Of a DNA stretch of 64,000 bases, positions 15,478 to 24,170 are shown in pieces. A program made the position numbers and the translations under genes. This DNA is from JASLDZ01 sp965199975 (GTDB lineage: Bacteria > Pseudomonadota > Alphaproteobacteria > Caulobacterales > Caulobacteraceae): positions 2,604,001-2,668,000 of the forward strand of contig OZ241340.1 of the NCBI GenBank assembly GCA_965199975.1, written 5' to 3'. The stretch's first letter is position 1. Each line of letters opens with the position of its first letter. The notes below the pieces were generated by a model, which saw nothing but the letters and a program-made list of their open reading frames with translations, was not told the DNA's origin and searched no databases.

Positions 15478-16734
15478 ATGTCGCGCAGGTTCACCCTCTT
15501 CATCCTGGCCGGCATGGCGCTGGGCCTGATCGCCGGAGCGCTGGTGAACGGCCTCGCGCCGGACGCGGCGCACGCCAAGGCCTGGGCGGACGGGTTCTCG
15601 CTCGTCACCGACGTGTTTCTGCGGCTGATCAAGATGATCATCGCGCCGCTGGTGCTCTCCACCCTGGCGGTGGGGATCGCGCACATGGGCCAGGGGTCGG
15701 CTGTGGGCCGCATCGGGCTGCGCGCCATCGGCTGGTTCGTGTGCGCGGGCGTGGTCTCGCTGATCATCGGCATGATCGGCGCCGAGCTGTTGCAGCCGGG
15801 CGCGGGGCTCGCCTTGCCGAGCGGCGGGACGGGTGCGCCTGGAGTGGCGACCTCGCTCTCCGCCTCGACCTTCCTGCAGCACGTGTTCCCCGCCTCGGTG
15901 GTCGACGCCATGGCCAAGAACGAGGTGCTGCAGATCGTGGTGTTCGCCGTCTTTCTGGGCCTGGCCATGGCCGCCGTCGGCGAGGCCGCGCGCCCGCTGA
16001 CGACGGGGCTGGAGAGCCTGGCGGCGGTCATGCTCAAGGTCACCAACTACGTGATGCTGACCGCGCCCGTGGCGGTGTTCGCGGCCATCGCCGCGGCGGT
16101 GGCGACGCAGGGGCTGGGCGTGCTCCTGGCCTACGCCAAGTTCGTCGGCGGCTTCTACGTCGCCCTGGCCATCCTGTGGGGCGTGCTGCTGGCGGCGGGG
16201 GGGGCGGTGATCGGCTTTCGGCGGGTGCGCCGGCTGTTCGCCATGATCCGCCAGCCCGCGCTCCTCGCCTTTTCCACGGCGACATCGGAGGCCGCCTACC
16301 CCCGCACGCTGGAGGAGCTGCAGCGCTTCGGCGTCTCGCGCCGCATCGCCAGCTTCGTCCTGCCGCTGGGCTACAGCTTCAACCTGGACGGCTCGATGAT
16401 GTACACCACCTTCGCGAGCTTGTTCATCGCCCAGGCCTACGGCGTGCACCTCGACCTCGGCCAGCGCGTGCTGATGCTGCTGCTGTTCCTGGTGACCTCC
16501 AAGGGCATCGCCGGGGTGCCGCGGGCGTCGCTGGTGGTGATCGCCGCCACCCTGCCCTACTTCCACATCCCCGAGGCCGGGCTCCTCCTGGTGCTGGGCG
16601 TGGACCACTTCCTCGACATGGGGCGCAGCGCCACCAACGTGGTGGGCAACGCCGTGGCCGCCGCCGTCAGCGCGAAGTGGGAGGGCGAACTCGGCCCGCC
16701 AGAGCCGGTGGGCGCAGAGACCGCCCCCTCATGA
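15478..16734 (+). CDS. Dicarboxylate/amino acid:cation symporter (DAACS)
   Basis: 418 residues from the ATG at 15478. A glutamate-transporter-fold carrier (GltP/DctA family) that couples uptake of acidic amino acids or C4-dicarboxylates to Na+ or H+. Family marks are the helical hairpin 1 region LLAFSTATSEAAYPRTLEEL with its Ser-rich loop, the broken TM7 motif SFNLDGSMMYTTF, hairpin 2 around GIAGVPRASLVV, and TM8 DHFLDMGRSATNVVGNAVA. Eight transmembrane segments are expected. The substrate cannot be decided from this sequence. The upstream non-coding interval may hold its promoter. Confidence 0.93.
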   Translation: MSRRFTLFILAGMALGLIAGALVNGLAPDAAHAKAWADGFSLVTDVFLRLIKMIIAPLVLSTLAVGIAHMGQGSAVGRIGLRAIGWFVCAGVVSLIIGMIGAELLQPGAGLALPSGGTGAPGVATSLSASTFLQHVFPASVVDAMAKNEVLQIVVFAVFLGLAMAAVGEAARPLTTGLESLAAVMLKVTNYVMLTAPVAVFAAIAAAVATQGLGVLLAYAKFVGGFYVALAILWGVLLAAGGAVIGFRRVRRLFAMIRQPALLAFSTATSEAAYPRTLEELQRFGVSRRIASFVLPLGYSFNLDGSMMYTTFASLFIAQAYGVHLDLGQRVLMLLLFLVTSKGIAGVPRASLVVIAATLPYFHIPEAGLLLVLGVDHFLDMGRSATNVVGNAVAAAVSAKWEGELGPPEPVGAETAPS

Positions 16735-16737
16735 AGA

Positions 16738-16770
16738 AGGCCCCGCGCCTTGCGAGCGCAGGGCCCATGA
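16738..16770 (-). terminator. Probable intrinsic terminator for the Gly/Tyr-rich gene
   Basis: Read on the minus strand, a GC-rich 10-bp stem with one G-U pair (GGCCCTGCGC / GCGCGGGGCC, loop TCGCAAG-type) is followed by TTCTTC. It lies 26 bp beyond the end of the minus-strand gene. Confidence 0.4.
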
Positions 16771-16795
16771 TCGTCAGCCCGTCAGGAAGGTGCTG

Positions 16796-17140
16796 TCACC
16801 AGCAGCGGCGGACAGGAATACGACGGCCCGCGTAGGGGTCCCAGCGCCACGCCGTGCTGCAACCGCCGCCGTAACCGTAGGCGTAGCCCGGCGCATATCC
16901 GTAGCCGTACGCCGGCCGGTAATAGCCCGGGCCGTAGCCGTAGGCCCGCGGCCGGTCGGCGATGGCGACGCCGGCGGCGAGGCCGAGCAGGCCCGCGCCG
17001 ACGAGGGCGCCCGTGCCGTATCCATGGTGATACCCGTATCCGCCGTGGTAGCCCCAGCGCTGCGCATTGGCGGCGGTGCCGGTCATGCCCGCGCCCGCCA
17101 ACGTGGCCGCCGCGATCGCGCCCGAGATCAGCTTCTTCAT
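16796..17140 (-). CDS. Small secreted Gly/Tyr-rich protein
   Basis: 114 residues from the ATG at 17140, preceded by a strong GAGGAGGA ribosome-binding site. The N-terminus MKKLISGAIAAATLAGAGMT with an ANAQ cleavage site is a Sec signal peptide. The mature part begins RWGYHGGYGYHHGYG, has a Gly/Ala stretch resembling a glycine zipper (GALVGAGLLGLAAGVAIA), then Tyr-Gly-Pro repeats and ends with the two-Cys tail CSTAWRWDPYAGR...RRCW. Such proteins are common in caulobacters and rhizobia, probably envelope-associated, with no known activity. A LexA-type box sits 62 bp upstream. Confidence 0.8.
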   Translation of the reverse strand: MKKLISGAIAAATLAGAGMTGTAANAQRWGYHGGYGYHHGYGTGALVGAGLLGLAAGVAIADRPRAYGYGPGYYRPAYGYGYAPGYAYGYGGGCSTAWRWDPYAGRRIPVRRCW

Positions 17141-17201
17141 CACATCCTCCTCCCGGGTCGCTTGGGCCCGTCTGATGCTGTGAGATTGACCGCTCGCGAC
17201 T

Positions 17202-17216
17202 GAACCGTCGCTGAAC
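17202..17216 (-). promoter_or_regulatory. LexA-type SOS box (GTTC-N7-GTTC)
   Basis: On the minus strand GTTC-AGCGACG-GTTC matches exactly the alphaproteobacterial LexA operator GTTC-N7-GTTC. It is 62 bp upstream of the Gly/Tyr-rich gene and 109 bp from the divergent hydrolase. About one such match is expected by chance in a window this size, so position is the main support. Confidence 0.4.
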
Positions 17217-17324
17217 TGCGCAGTCAGGGTTGCGTCGCCCAAGCAAGCCCTGCGGGTGGACGGGGGTCCCCGCTTCGATCACCATGCGAGGCATGCAGCG
17301 CGCCCGCCAGAGCCGACCCCGCGT

Positions 17325-18200
17325 ATGAGCGAGACGCCCGGGTGGGTGCGGCGCACCTGGCGCACCGCCGACGGCCTCGTCCTCTGCGCACGCGACTATC
17401 CAGGCTCCCAGGGACCTGTGCGCCTGCCGGTGATCTGCCTCCATGGCCTCACCCGCAACGCCCGCGACTTCCAGGACGTGGCTCGCGTGCTGGCCGCCGC
17501 CGGCCGTCGCGTGCTCGTGGCCGACGTGCGCGGCCGCGGTCGTTCCGCCTGGGATCCTATGCCCGCCAACTACGTCGTCCCCACCTACGCCGCCGACGTG
17601 GCGGCGTTGGCGGCGGCCGCGGGGATCTCGCGCGCGGTGTTCGTCGGCACCAGCATGGGCGGGCTGATCACCATGACCCTGGCGATCACCGCGCCGTCGC
17701 TCGTCGCCTCGGCCGTGCTGAACGACATCGGCCCGGAGATCGGCGCCGCCGGCCTGGCGCGCATAGGTTCCTACACCGGCGACGAGGCCGACGTATCCGA
17801 CTGGCCGGCCGCCGCCGCCTATGCCCAGCGCACCAACGGGGCCGCGTTTCCGCACTACGGCCCGGCCGACTGGACCGCCTTCGCCCGGCGCCTGTTCCGC
17901 GAGGAGGCGGGCAGGCCCGTGCTCGACTACGACCCGGCCATCGCCGAGCCGATCCGCGCCGCCGCCGGCCGTTCCGCGCCCGATCTCTGGCCGCTGTTCG
18001 ACGCCCTCGCCAAGGACCGGCCGCTGCTGCTCGTGCGCGGCGAGACCTCCGACATCCTCGAATCCGGCGTCGCCCGGCGCATGGCCGCGCGGGCGTCGGA
18101 TCTACGCCTTGTCACCCTGCCGGGTATCGGCCACGCGCCGATGTTGACCGAGTCGCAGGCGGCGGACGCGCTGATGCGCTTCCTGAGCGAGGTCGACTGA
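17325..18200 (+). CDS. Alpha/beta-fold hydrolase
   Basis: 291 residues from the ATG at 17325 (MSETPGWVRRTWRTADGLVL). The fold is clear: oxyanion region VICLHGLTRNARDFQ, ADVRGRGRSAWDP, the nucleophile elbow VFVGTSMGGLITM (catalytic Ser about residue 110) and the catalytic His in LPGIGHAPML near the C-terminus. The acid residue is probably the Asp of SDILESG. Esterases, lactonases and epoxide hydrolases share this pattern, so the substrate is unknown. It converges on the sulfite-oxidase-like gene, 6 bp apart. Confidence 0.9.
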   Translation: MSETPGWVRRTWRTADGLVLCARDYPGSQGPVRLPVICLHGLTRNARDFQDVARVLAAAGRRVLVADVRGRGRSAWDPMPANYVVPTYAADVAALAAAAGISRAVFVGTSMGGLITMTLAITAPSLVASAVLNDIGPEIGAAGLARIGSYTGDEADVSDWPAAAAYAQRTNGAAFPHYGPADWTAFARRLFREEAGRPVLDYDPAIAEPIRAAAGRSAPDLWPLFDALAKDRPLLLVRGETSDILESGVARRMAARASDLRLVTLPGIGHAPMLTESQAADALMRFLSEVD

Positions 18201-18206
18201 GGCGCG

Positions 18207-19313
18207 TCAGCCTTCGCGCACGCGCACCGGCACGCGGTGGACGCTGGTGGCGAGGAAGCCCTTGAAGTTCCACACCGCGTCGGCCCGCTCCGGCTGGGTC
18301 TGGCCCGCCGCATCCCAGGCACGGCAGCACAGCTGATGCTCGCCGGGCGCCAGATCGAGCCGGGCGCGCCAGAGCGTCCACGCCCAGGGGGCGGCGTGAT
18401 CGCCCTGCAACTCGGCCTGAGACCAGGAACGACCGCCATCCCCGGAAACGTCGACACGCACGATCGCTCGCCCGCTGGCCGTGGCCCAGCCGCGCAGCTC
18501 CACTTCACCCGGCCCGAGTTCGGCGAAGGGCTCGGGCGTCATCACCGCGGAGTTCACCGGCATTTCGTCGATCACATGACCCTGCGACCAGTCCACCGTC
18601 TGCGGCGTCACTTCGGCGGGAAACAGCTTGTAATCGCGCGCCTGGAAGCGGCCCTCGCAGGGGCTTTCGCTCACTTCGATCCGCTCCAGCCACTTGCAGG
18701 AGCGCACGCCCGCGTAGCCTGGCACGACCGCGCGCAGCGGATGGCCGTGCTCAGGCCGCAGGGGCGCGCCGTCCATCCGCCAGGCCAGCAGCGTCTCGGG
18801 CGCGAGCGCCTTGGCCAGAGGAATCGACACGGAATAGGGTTCGAGGCCGCCGCCGTCGTCCTCGGGCTCGATGGCGATATCGCGGCCGGTGAACGCCACG
18901 TGCAGGGGGGCGGTCTCGTCCACCCCCGCGGCGCGCAGCACCTCCCCCAGGCGCACGCCGCCCCAGCGCGCATTGCCGATGGCCGCGCCGCGCCAGGGAT
19001 CGCCCGTGGTGGCCTTCACCGGCTGCAGGTCTGCGCGGCGGTTGCCGGCGCACTGCAGGTAGGCCTCCACCTCGACGGGTGCGAAGCGCCGCTCGAGGTC
19101 GGCGACGCCGAGCGTCAGCGGCTCGCGCACCCGGCCCTCTATGCCCAGTCGCCAGCCGGCGGCGTCGACCCGCGGGATGTCGCCGTGCGTGCGGATGTAG
19201 AAGTCGCCAGGTGGCGTGATCCACGCCGCCGCCAGGCGCGCCGGCGAGGGCTCGGCGTTCAGCGGCGTCCGGCTATGAACGAGCATGTCATCGAGCGTCG
19301 CCGAACGGGTCAC
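18207..19313 (-). CDS. Sulfite-oxidase-like molybdopterin oxidoreductase
   Basis: 368 residues if started at the GTG at 19313, which overlaps the stop of gloA (GTGA); in-frame starts slightly upstream are possible. The Moco domain includes GDFYIRTHGDIP, the molybdenum-ligand Cys in EAYLQCAGNRRADL and the HGHPLRAVVPGYAGVRSCKW block. The C-terminal Mo-co dimerisation domain contains VDVSGDGGRSWSQAEL and WTLWRA. No export signal and no heme domain are visible, so this is closer to the simple sulfite dehydrogenase subunit than to animal sulfite oxidase. No cytochrome partner is adjacent. Confidence 0.9.
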   Translation of the reverse strand: MTRSATLDDMLVHSRTPLNAEPSPARLAAAWITPPGDFYIRTHGDIPRVDAAGWRLGIEGRVREPLTLGVADLERRFAPVEVEAYLQCAGNRRADLQPVKATTGDPWRGAAIGNARWGGVRLGEVLRAAGVDETAPLHVAFTGRDIAIEPEDDGGGLEPYSVSIPLAKALAPETLLAWRMDGAPLRPEHGHPLRAVVPGYAGVRSCKWLERIEVSESPCEGRFQARDYKLFPAEVTPQTVDWSQGHVIDEMPVNSAVMTPEPFAELGPGEVELRGWATASGRAIVRVDVSGDGGRSWSQAELQGDHAAPWAWTLWRARLDLAPGEHQLCCRAWDAAGQTQPERADAVWNFKGFLATSVHRVPVRVREG

Positions 19314-19750
19314 CACGTTCCGACGTTGGCGGCCGAGGCCCACGGCTCGGCCGGCGCCTTGGCCTCGCCCTTCTGCAACAGCTCGATGGAGATGCCGTCG
19401 GGGCTCTTCACGAAGGCCATGCGCCCGTCCCTCGGCGGGCGGTTGATGGTGACGCCGGCCGCCTGCAGCCTGGCGCAGAGAGCGTAGATGTCGTCCACCT
19501 GATAGGCCAGGTGGCCGAAGTTGCGGCCGCCGCCGTAGGTCTCGGCGTCCCAGTTGTAGGTGAGCTCCACCTCCGGCGAGCGCTCGGCCTTGGCGCGACC
19601 TTCGTCGTCCGGGGCGGCGAGGAAGATCAGCGTGTAGCGGCCCGTCTCATTCTCGGTGCGCCGCGTCTCCACCAAGCCGAGCTTGGTCACCCAGAAGTCC
19701 AGCGCCGCGTCGATGTCGGCGATGCGGATCATGGTGTGCAGGTAGCGCAT
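19310..19750 (-). CDS. gloA: Lactoylglutathione lyase (glyoxalase I)
   Basis: 146 residues. Isomerises the hemithioacetal of methylglyoxal and glutathione to S-lactoylglutathione. The four metal ligands are all present: His in MRYLHTMIRI, Glu in SPEVELTYNW, His in GRNFGHLAYQV and Glu in SPDGISIELLQKG. GLVETRRTENETGRYTLIFL is typical of the bacterial Ni-type enzyme. It lies in a minus-strand run, 25 bp after the SDR gene and overlapping the molybdoenzyme gene. Confidence 0.95.
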   Translation of the reverse strand: MRYLHTMIRIADIDAALDFWVTKLGLVETRRTENETGRYTLIFLAAPDDEGRAKAERSPEVELTYNWDAETYGGGRNFGHLAYQVDDIYALCARLQAAGVTINRPPRDGRMAFVKSPDGISIELLQKGEAKAPAEPWASAANVGTW

Positions 19751-19775
19751 CGTCGGGACTCCGGGGTGGGGGCGC

Positions 19776-20483
19776 TCAGTCGGGGAGGCGCGCGCCGTCG
19801 TAGGCGTAAACGCCGCCGCTGTCGGGAGGTTCGAGGCGGTCGAGCACCGCCAGGAGATCGGCCGCGGCGCGCTCGGGGGTGCGCAGCCGCTCAGGCGGCA
19901 CGCGCGCCTGGAACGGCGCGCTCAGCGGCGTGGCCACGGTGCCGGGGTGCAGGCCGACGACCAGAGCCTCGGGCCGCGTGCGCGCCAACTCCACCGCCGC
20001 GGTTCGGATCACCATGTTCAACGCCGCCTTGGAGGCGCGATAGCCGTACCAGCCGCCCAGCCGGTTATCGCCCAGGCTGCCGACGCGCGCCGATAGCAGG
20101 CCCACCGCGGCGCGGCCCTTTCGCGGCAGGCGCGGCGCGAGATGCTTGAGCAGGAGCGCCGGGCCGATCACGTTCACGGCGAACAGGCGGGCGAGCGCCT
20201 CGCCGTCCAGCTCGGCGAGCGCCCGTTCCGGCGCGACCCCCTCGCCGTGGAGGAGGCCGGTGGCCACCAGCACGCAGGCCAGCGGCGCGTCGCCGAGGGC
20301 GGCGACGGCGTTCGCGATCGCGGCCTCGTCCTCGATGTCGACGGCTGCGGCGATCGCGCCGGGGGCGGCGTCTCCGCTCCGGCTCCAGGCATGGACCTGC
20401 GAGCCGCCGCGCGCCACGAGCGCTTCAACCAGCGCCCGGCCGATGCCGCCCGACGCGCCGACGACGAGGGCGGCCGGCGTCAC
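19776..20483 (-). CDS. Short-chain dehydrogenase/reductase (C-factor-like)
   Basis: 235 residues from the GTG at 20483, which overlaps the stop of the ABC exporter gene; an upstream ATG at 20507 is also in frame. The cofactor motif is LVVGASGGIGRALVEAL, with the Ser and the YRASKAALNM (Tyr-x3-Lys) catalytic pair, and the DIEDEAAI acidic loop. The pattern LSARVGSLGDNRLGGWYGYR resembles the CsgA/C-factor subgroup of SDRs. Substrate unknown. Confidence 0.9.
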   Translation of the reverse strand: MTPAALVVGASGGIGRALVEALVARGGSQVHAWSRSGDAAPGAIAAAVDIEDEAAIANAVAALGDAPLACVLVATGLLHGEGVAPERALAELDGEALARLFAVNVIGPALLLKHLAPRLPRKGRAAVGLLSARVGSLGDNRLGGWYGYRASKAALNMVIRTAAVELARTRPEALVVGLHPGTVATPLSAPFQARVPPERLRTPERAAADLLAVLDRLEPPDSGGVYAYDGARLPD

Positions 20484-22321
20484 GCCTCGCGCGTCTGCTT
20501 GCGCCACAGGGCGGCGTATTCGCCGTCGCGACCAAGCAGCGCATCGTGCGAGCCGCGCTCCACGATGCGCCCGGCGCGCACCACCAGGATCTCGTCGGCG
20601 TCGGCCACGGTGGAGAGGCGGTGGGCGACGACGAGGATGGTGCGACCCGCCTTGGCGCGGCGCAGGGTGGCCTGGATGGCCGCCTCGGTGCGGCTGTCGA
20701 GCGCACTGGTCGCCTCGTCCAGGATCAGCACGCGCGGATCGGCCAGCAGCGCGCGGGCGAGGCCCACCCGCTGGCGCTCTCCGCCGGAGAGCTTGAGCCC
20801 GCGCTCGCCCACCTTGGTGGCCATGCCTTCGGGCAGGGCGCGGATGAACGGACCCAGCTCGGCGGCTTCAGCCACCGCCCACACCTCGGCCTCGTCGGCG
20901 CCTGGGCGGCCGAAGGCGATGTTGACGGCGAGCGTTTCGTTGAACAGCGCCACGTCCTGCGGAACGAGCGACACCGCGCCGCGCAGGTCTTCGAGCTTGA
21001 GCTGGCGCAGGTCGACGCCGTCAAGCGTCACCCGGCCCGACTGCGGGTCGATCAGGCGCAGCGCGAGGCGCACGATGGTGGACTTGCCCGCGCCCGACGG
21101 GCCGACCAGCGCGACCGTCTGACCGGGGCGCGCCGTGAAGCTCACCTCGCGCAGGCCCTCGACGCGCGCGGTGTGGCGGAAGGCGACGTCCTCGAAGCGC
21201 AGGTCGCCGCCCGCGCCGCGCGCCGGCGGCAGGCGCACGGCGTCGGGCGCGTCGGCGATCTCCGGCGCCTGTGAGGTGAGCGCCAGCATGGATTCCATGT
21301 CGATCATAGCCTGGCGGATCTCGCGGTAGGCGAAGCCCAGGATGTTCAACGGCTGGTACAGCTGCACCATGATGAGCACCGCCGCGGTCACCCCGCCGAC
21401 GCCGAGGCGCCCGGCCGCCACCTCCAGCCCCGCCAGCACGGCCATGGCCGCCAGACCCGCGCTCTGCACGAAGCCCTGCACCATGTTGAGGATGGCGAGG
21501 CTCGTATTGGCCTTCTCGTTGGCCTGCGCGTAGCGGCCCAGCGCCTCGTCGTAGGCCGCCGCCGCGCGCACCTCGCCGCCGAAGGCCTTCACCGTCTCGT
21601 AGTTGAGGAGCGCATCGACCGCGCGGCCGCTGGCCTCCGAATCGGCCTCGTTGAGGATGCGGCGCTGACCGATACGCCAGTCAGAGATGGCGAAGGTCAG
21701 CCCCCCGTAGATCACCACCGTGACCACCGCCGACAGTGCGAAGCGCCAGTCATAGGCCTTGGCCAGCACGAAGGCGGCGAAGACGAGTTCGAGCGCGGTG
21801 GGCGCCAGGTTGAAGACCAGCACCCGCAGCAGGAAGTCCACGGCGCGTGCGCCGCGGTCCACCGTGCGCGCCAGGCTGCCCGTGCGCTTGGTCTGGTGGA
21901 AGTCGACCCCCAGCGACAGGGCGTGTGCGAAGGTCTCCGCGGCCGCCCGACGCTGCGCCGCCTGGCCCACCGGTCCGAACAGGAGGTCGCGGCCCTGCGG
22001 CGCGACGTTCCCCAGGAAGCGGATGACGGCCCATCCGGCCGCCAGTGCGGCGAAGCCCAGGCCGACCTGCACCGCCGCCCCATGGCGTCCGCCCAGGGCG
22101 TTGACCGCCTGGCCCAGGAACAGGGGCGCGATCACGCCCGCGACCTTGCCGCCGACCGTCAGCGCCAGCGCCGCCGCCAGCCGCCAGCCGAGCCCTGGCG
22201 CCTGAGACCGGATCACCAGCCGCCACAGATCGCCCATGACCTTGAGGAGGCCGCCCGTCGCCCCCTCGGCGGCCGGCGTCCCATCGCGCCGCGCGCTGGG
22301 GGCCGAAGCACGCGGGCTCAA
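20480..22321 (-). CDS. ABC exporter, ATM1/HMT1-like half-transporter
   Basis: 613 residues from a TTG at 22321 that overlaps the TGA of the upstream lipoprotein gene; the alternative ATG at 22237 would cut the conserved segment before MGDLWRLVIRSQ. Fused permease (six TM segments, about residues 45-340) and ATPase: Walker A LVGPSGAGKSTIVRLAL, signature LSGGERQRVGLARALLADP, Walker B VLILDEATSALD, H-loop VVAHRLSTV. The permease GSLARTVDRGARAVDFLLRV and NYETVKAFGGEV blocks are those of the ATM1/HMT1 class, which exports glutathione conjugates or persulfides. The glyoxalase I downstream fits glutathione-linked detoxification; this link is inference. Confidence 0.88.
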   Translation of the reverse strand: MSPRASAPSARRDGTPAAEGATGGLLKVMGDLWRLVIRSQAPGLGWRLAAALALTVGGKVAGVIAPLFLGQAVNALGGRHGAAVQVGLGFAALAAGWAVIRFLGNVAPQGRDLLFGPVGQAAQRRAAAETFAHALSLGVDFHQTKRTGSLARTVDRGARAVDFLLRVLVFNLAPTALELVFAAFVLAKAYDWRFALSAVVTVVIYGGLTFAISDWRIGQRRILNEADSEASGRAVDALLNYETVKAFGGEVRAAAAYDEALGRYAQANEKANTSLAILNMVQGFVQSAGLAAMAVLAGLEVAAGRLGVGGVTAAVLIMVQLYQPLNILGFAYREIRQAMIDMESMLALTSQAPEIADAPDAVRLPPARGAGGDLRFEDVAFRHTARVEGLREVSFTARPGQTVALVGPSGAGKSTIVRLALRLIDPQSGRVTLDGVDLRQLKLEDLRGAVSLVPQDVALFNETLAVNIAFGRPGADEAEVWAVAEAAELGPFIRALPEGMATKVGERGLKLSGGERQRVGLARALLADPRVLILDEATSALDSRTEAAIQATLRRAKAGRTILVVAHRLSTVADADEILVVRAGRIVERGSHDALLGRDGEYAALWRKQTREA

Positions 22322-23148
22322 GAGGCCGCGCCTGACATGGAGGTGGGCGCGAGCAGCCGCAGCGTCTGCACGCCGCCGCCGGGCGGCGCCCAGTCGATGC
22401 GCCATCCCTCGCGCTCGAGCGTCATGCGCACGGGCGCGCCGCCGAGGTTGACGGGGCCGAAGCGGACGGAAACCGCGCGCGTTCCGGTGGGGGTGGAGAC
22501 GCTGACGGTGTGGTCGCCGGGAGGCACGGGGCCGCCCAGCCACAGCACGCCGAAGCGGCCGGAAGCTTCGGCGGCGCCTTCACCGCGGGTCACGCCGTCG
22601 ATCGCCAGGCGCAGGGCCGCCCCGGGCGCCGCGAAGCCGGAGACGGCCGCGCCGCCGCCCGGATCGGTGTCCAGCCCCGTCCAGCGAAATCCAGCGCCGG
22701 GCGCGGCGATGGGCAGGTCGGGCGCGCCGCCGCGAAGCATCGTGGCGATGACCAGGGGCGCCGGGGCGACCAGCACGCCGCCTTCCGCCCGCACGGCGCG
22801 GCCTTTCACGACGGCGGACAATGCGAAGGCGCGGGGGGCGGCGGCGGGCGGAAGGCGCACGCTCCAGCCGCCGTCCGCCCCCGCCTTCACCGCGGCCGCG
22901 CCGCCGTTCGGGGCGCGCAACTGCACCTCGGAGCCCGGCTGCGCACGTCCGCGCAAGACCACGCCGCCCGCGCCATCGCGCTCGGCGGCCACCACCGAGG
23001 GCGGAGCGCGGAAATCGGGATCGGCGCGGGCGGCCGACGCGACGGCCGGCTCCGGCGCCGGACGCTGGCCGCACCCCGCCGTCAGAGCGAGCGCCGTCGC
23101 CGTCGTCATGATCGCTGCCCGCACCTGCGGCGTTCCCCCCTCGCGCAT
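22318..23148 (-). CDS. Lipoprotein with Ig-like domains
   Basis: 276 residues from the ATG at 23148. The N-terminus has a signal followed by LALTAGC, a plausible lipobox (Cys about residue 26). The mature protein is Ala/Gly/Pro-rich with two beta-sandwich-like segments: AGGVVLRGRAQPGSEVQLRA (bacterial Ig-like pattern) near residue 60 and VSGFAAPGAALRLAIDGVTR near residue 170. The end GGVQTLRLLAPTS resembles the pre-LysM region of larger envelope proteins, but no LysM follows. It overlaps the ABC exporter gene by four bases, so the two are co-translated. Function unknown. Confidence 0.7.
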   Translation of the reverse strand: MREGGTPQVRAAIMTTATALALTAGCGQRPAPEPAVASAARADPDFRAPPSVVAAERDGAGGVVLRGRAQPGSEVQLRAPNGGAAAVKAGADGGWSVRLPPAAAPRAFALSAVVKGRAVRAEGGVLVAPAPLVIATMLRGGAPDLPIAAPGAGFRWTGLDTDPGGGAAVSGFAAPGAALRLAIDGVTRGEGAAEASGRFGVLWLGGPVPPGDHTVSVSTPTGTRAVSVRFGPVNLGGAPVRMTLEREGWRIDWAPPGGGVQTLRLLAPTSMSGAAS

Positions 23149-23227
23149 CCTCGCGCTATATGGGTCCCCACCCCCGCGCGCCCCAAGGGGCCCCGCACGC
23201 CGCCGACGAGGAAAGCGTTCCGTTCCC

Positions 23228-23887
23228 ATGAGCCAAGCGCCTACCCCGGCGGCCAAGCCGCCCGGCCTATCCGTCTGCCTGTTCTGCGGCTCGTCCAATG
23301 CGGCCGATCCCGCCTTCCTCGACGCCGCCGCCGACTTCGGCGGGACGCTGGCGGCGCAGGATGCACGGCTGGTGTACGGCGGCGGCGGCATCGGCCTGAT
23401 GGGCGCGGCCGCCAAGGCGGCGCACGCCGCGGGAGGGCGCGTGCTCGGGGTGATGCCCGATTTCCTGCGCCGTCGCGAGGTGATCTACGACGAGGTGGAG
23501 ACCGTGATCGTCTCGAACATGCATGACCGCAAGCGCATCATGCTTGAGCAATCCGACGCCTTCGCCATCTTCCCGGGCGGCGTGGGCACGTTGGAGGAGG
23601 TGGTCGAGCTCATGAGCTGGCGCCGCCTCGATCTGCACAGGAAGCCGATCGTCTTCCTTGACATCAAAGGCTTCTGGCGGCCGTTTTTCGAGATGATCGA
23701 CCACACCGTCGATCAGAAGTTCACGCCGCCCTGGCTGCCCGACACCTGGAGTGTGGTGGAGACGGTCGACGCCGTCCTGCCGGCGATCGGGCACATGCGC
23801 GCCGAGGCCGCGCACGGCCCCGGCTTCTTCGGCTACGCTGACGATCCCGGCGTGCCGACCGAAACCGCAAGCGCCGCAAAGGTCTAA
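23228..23887 (+). CDS. LOG family protein (TIGR00730)
   Basis: 219 residues from the ATG at 23228. LOG enzymes hydrolyse nucleoside 5'-monophosphates, releasing ribose 5-phosphate (cytokinin activation in plants; role in bacteria less clear). The signature pair is present: MHDRKRIMLEQSDAFAIFPG and PGGVGTLEEVVELM. The N-terminal SVCLFCGSSNAADPAFLDAA and YGGGGIGLMGAAAKAA nucleotide-binding segments complete the fold. Divergent from the lipoprotein gene, 79 bp between starts. Confidence 0.94.
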   Translation: MSQAPTPAAKPPGLSVCLFCGSSNAADPAFLDAAADFGGTLAAQDARLVYGGGGIGLMGAAAKAAHAAGGRVLGVMPDFLRRREVIYDEVETVIVSNMHDRKRIMLEQSDAFAIFPGGVGTLEEVVELMSWRRLDLHRKPIVFLDIKGFWRPFFEMIDHTVDQKFTPPWLPDTWSVVETVDAVLPAIGHMRAEAAHGPGFFGYADDPGVPTETASAAKV

Positions 23888-23900
23888 AAGTCGCGCCCCC

Positions 23901-24170
23901 TCAGGGCAGGGGCGCGAAGGCGATCTCGCTACGGATCAACGCTGCACGGCGAAGCGCCGCCGGCACGCCGGCTTTCCAATAGGCGAGGTCCACGCCCCGC
24001 CGCTCAACCCGCGCCAGAACCGCCGCCCGTCTGCGAGTCGCGGCATAGGCCAATGCGGTGGCGTGTCGCCCACGCGCGCCGGGCTCGACACACGTATCGT
24101 CGCCCGGAAGCGCCACCGAGATCGGGGTGGCGGCAGGCGTGAAGAACGTCGACAGCAGGGAATGGAACAT
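23901..24170 (-). CDS. Hypothetical small protein
   Basis: 89 residues from the ATG at 24170 (MFHSLLSTFFTPAATPISVA). The body is Ala/Arg-rich with ARGRHATALAYAATRRRAAV and ALRRAALIRSEIAFAPLP; no domain is recognised. It is tail-to-tail with the LOG gene, 13 bp apart. The frame could be fortuitous in this GC-rich DNA. Confidence 0.35.
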   Translation of the reverse strand: MFHSLLSTFFTPAATPISVALPGDDTCVEPGARGRHATALAYAATRRRAAVLARVERRGVDLAYWKAGVPAALRRAALIRSEIAFAPLP

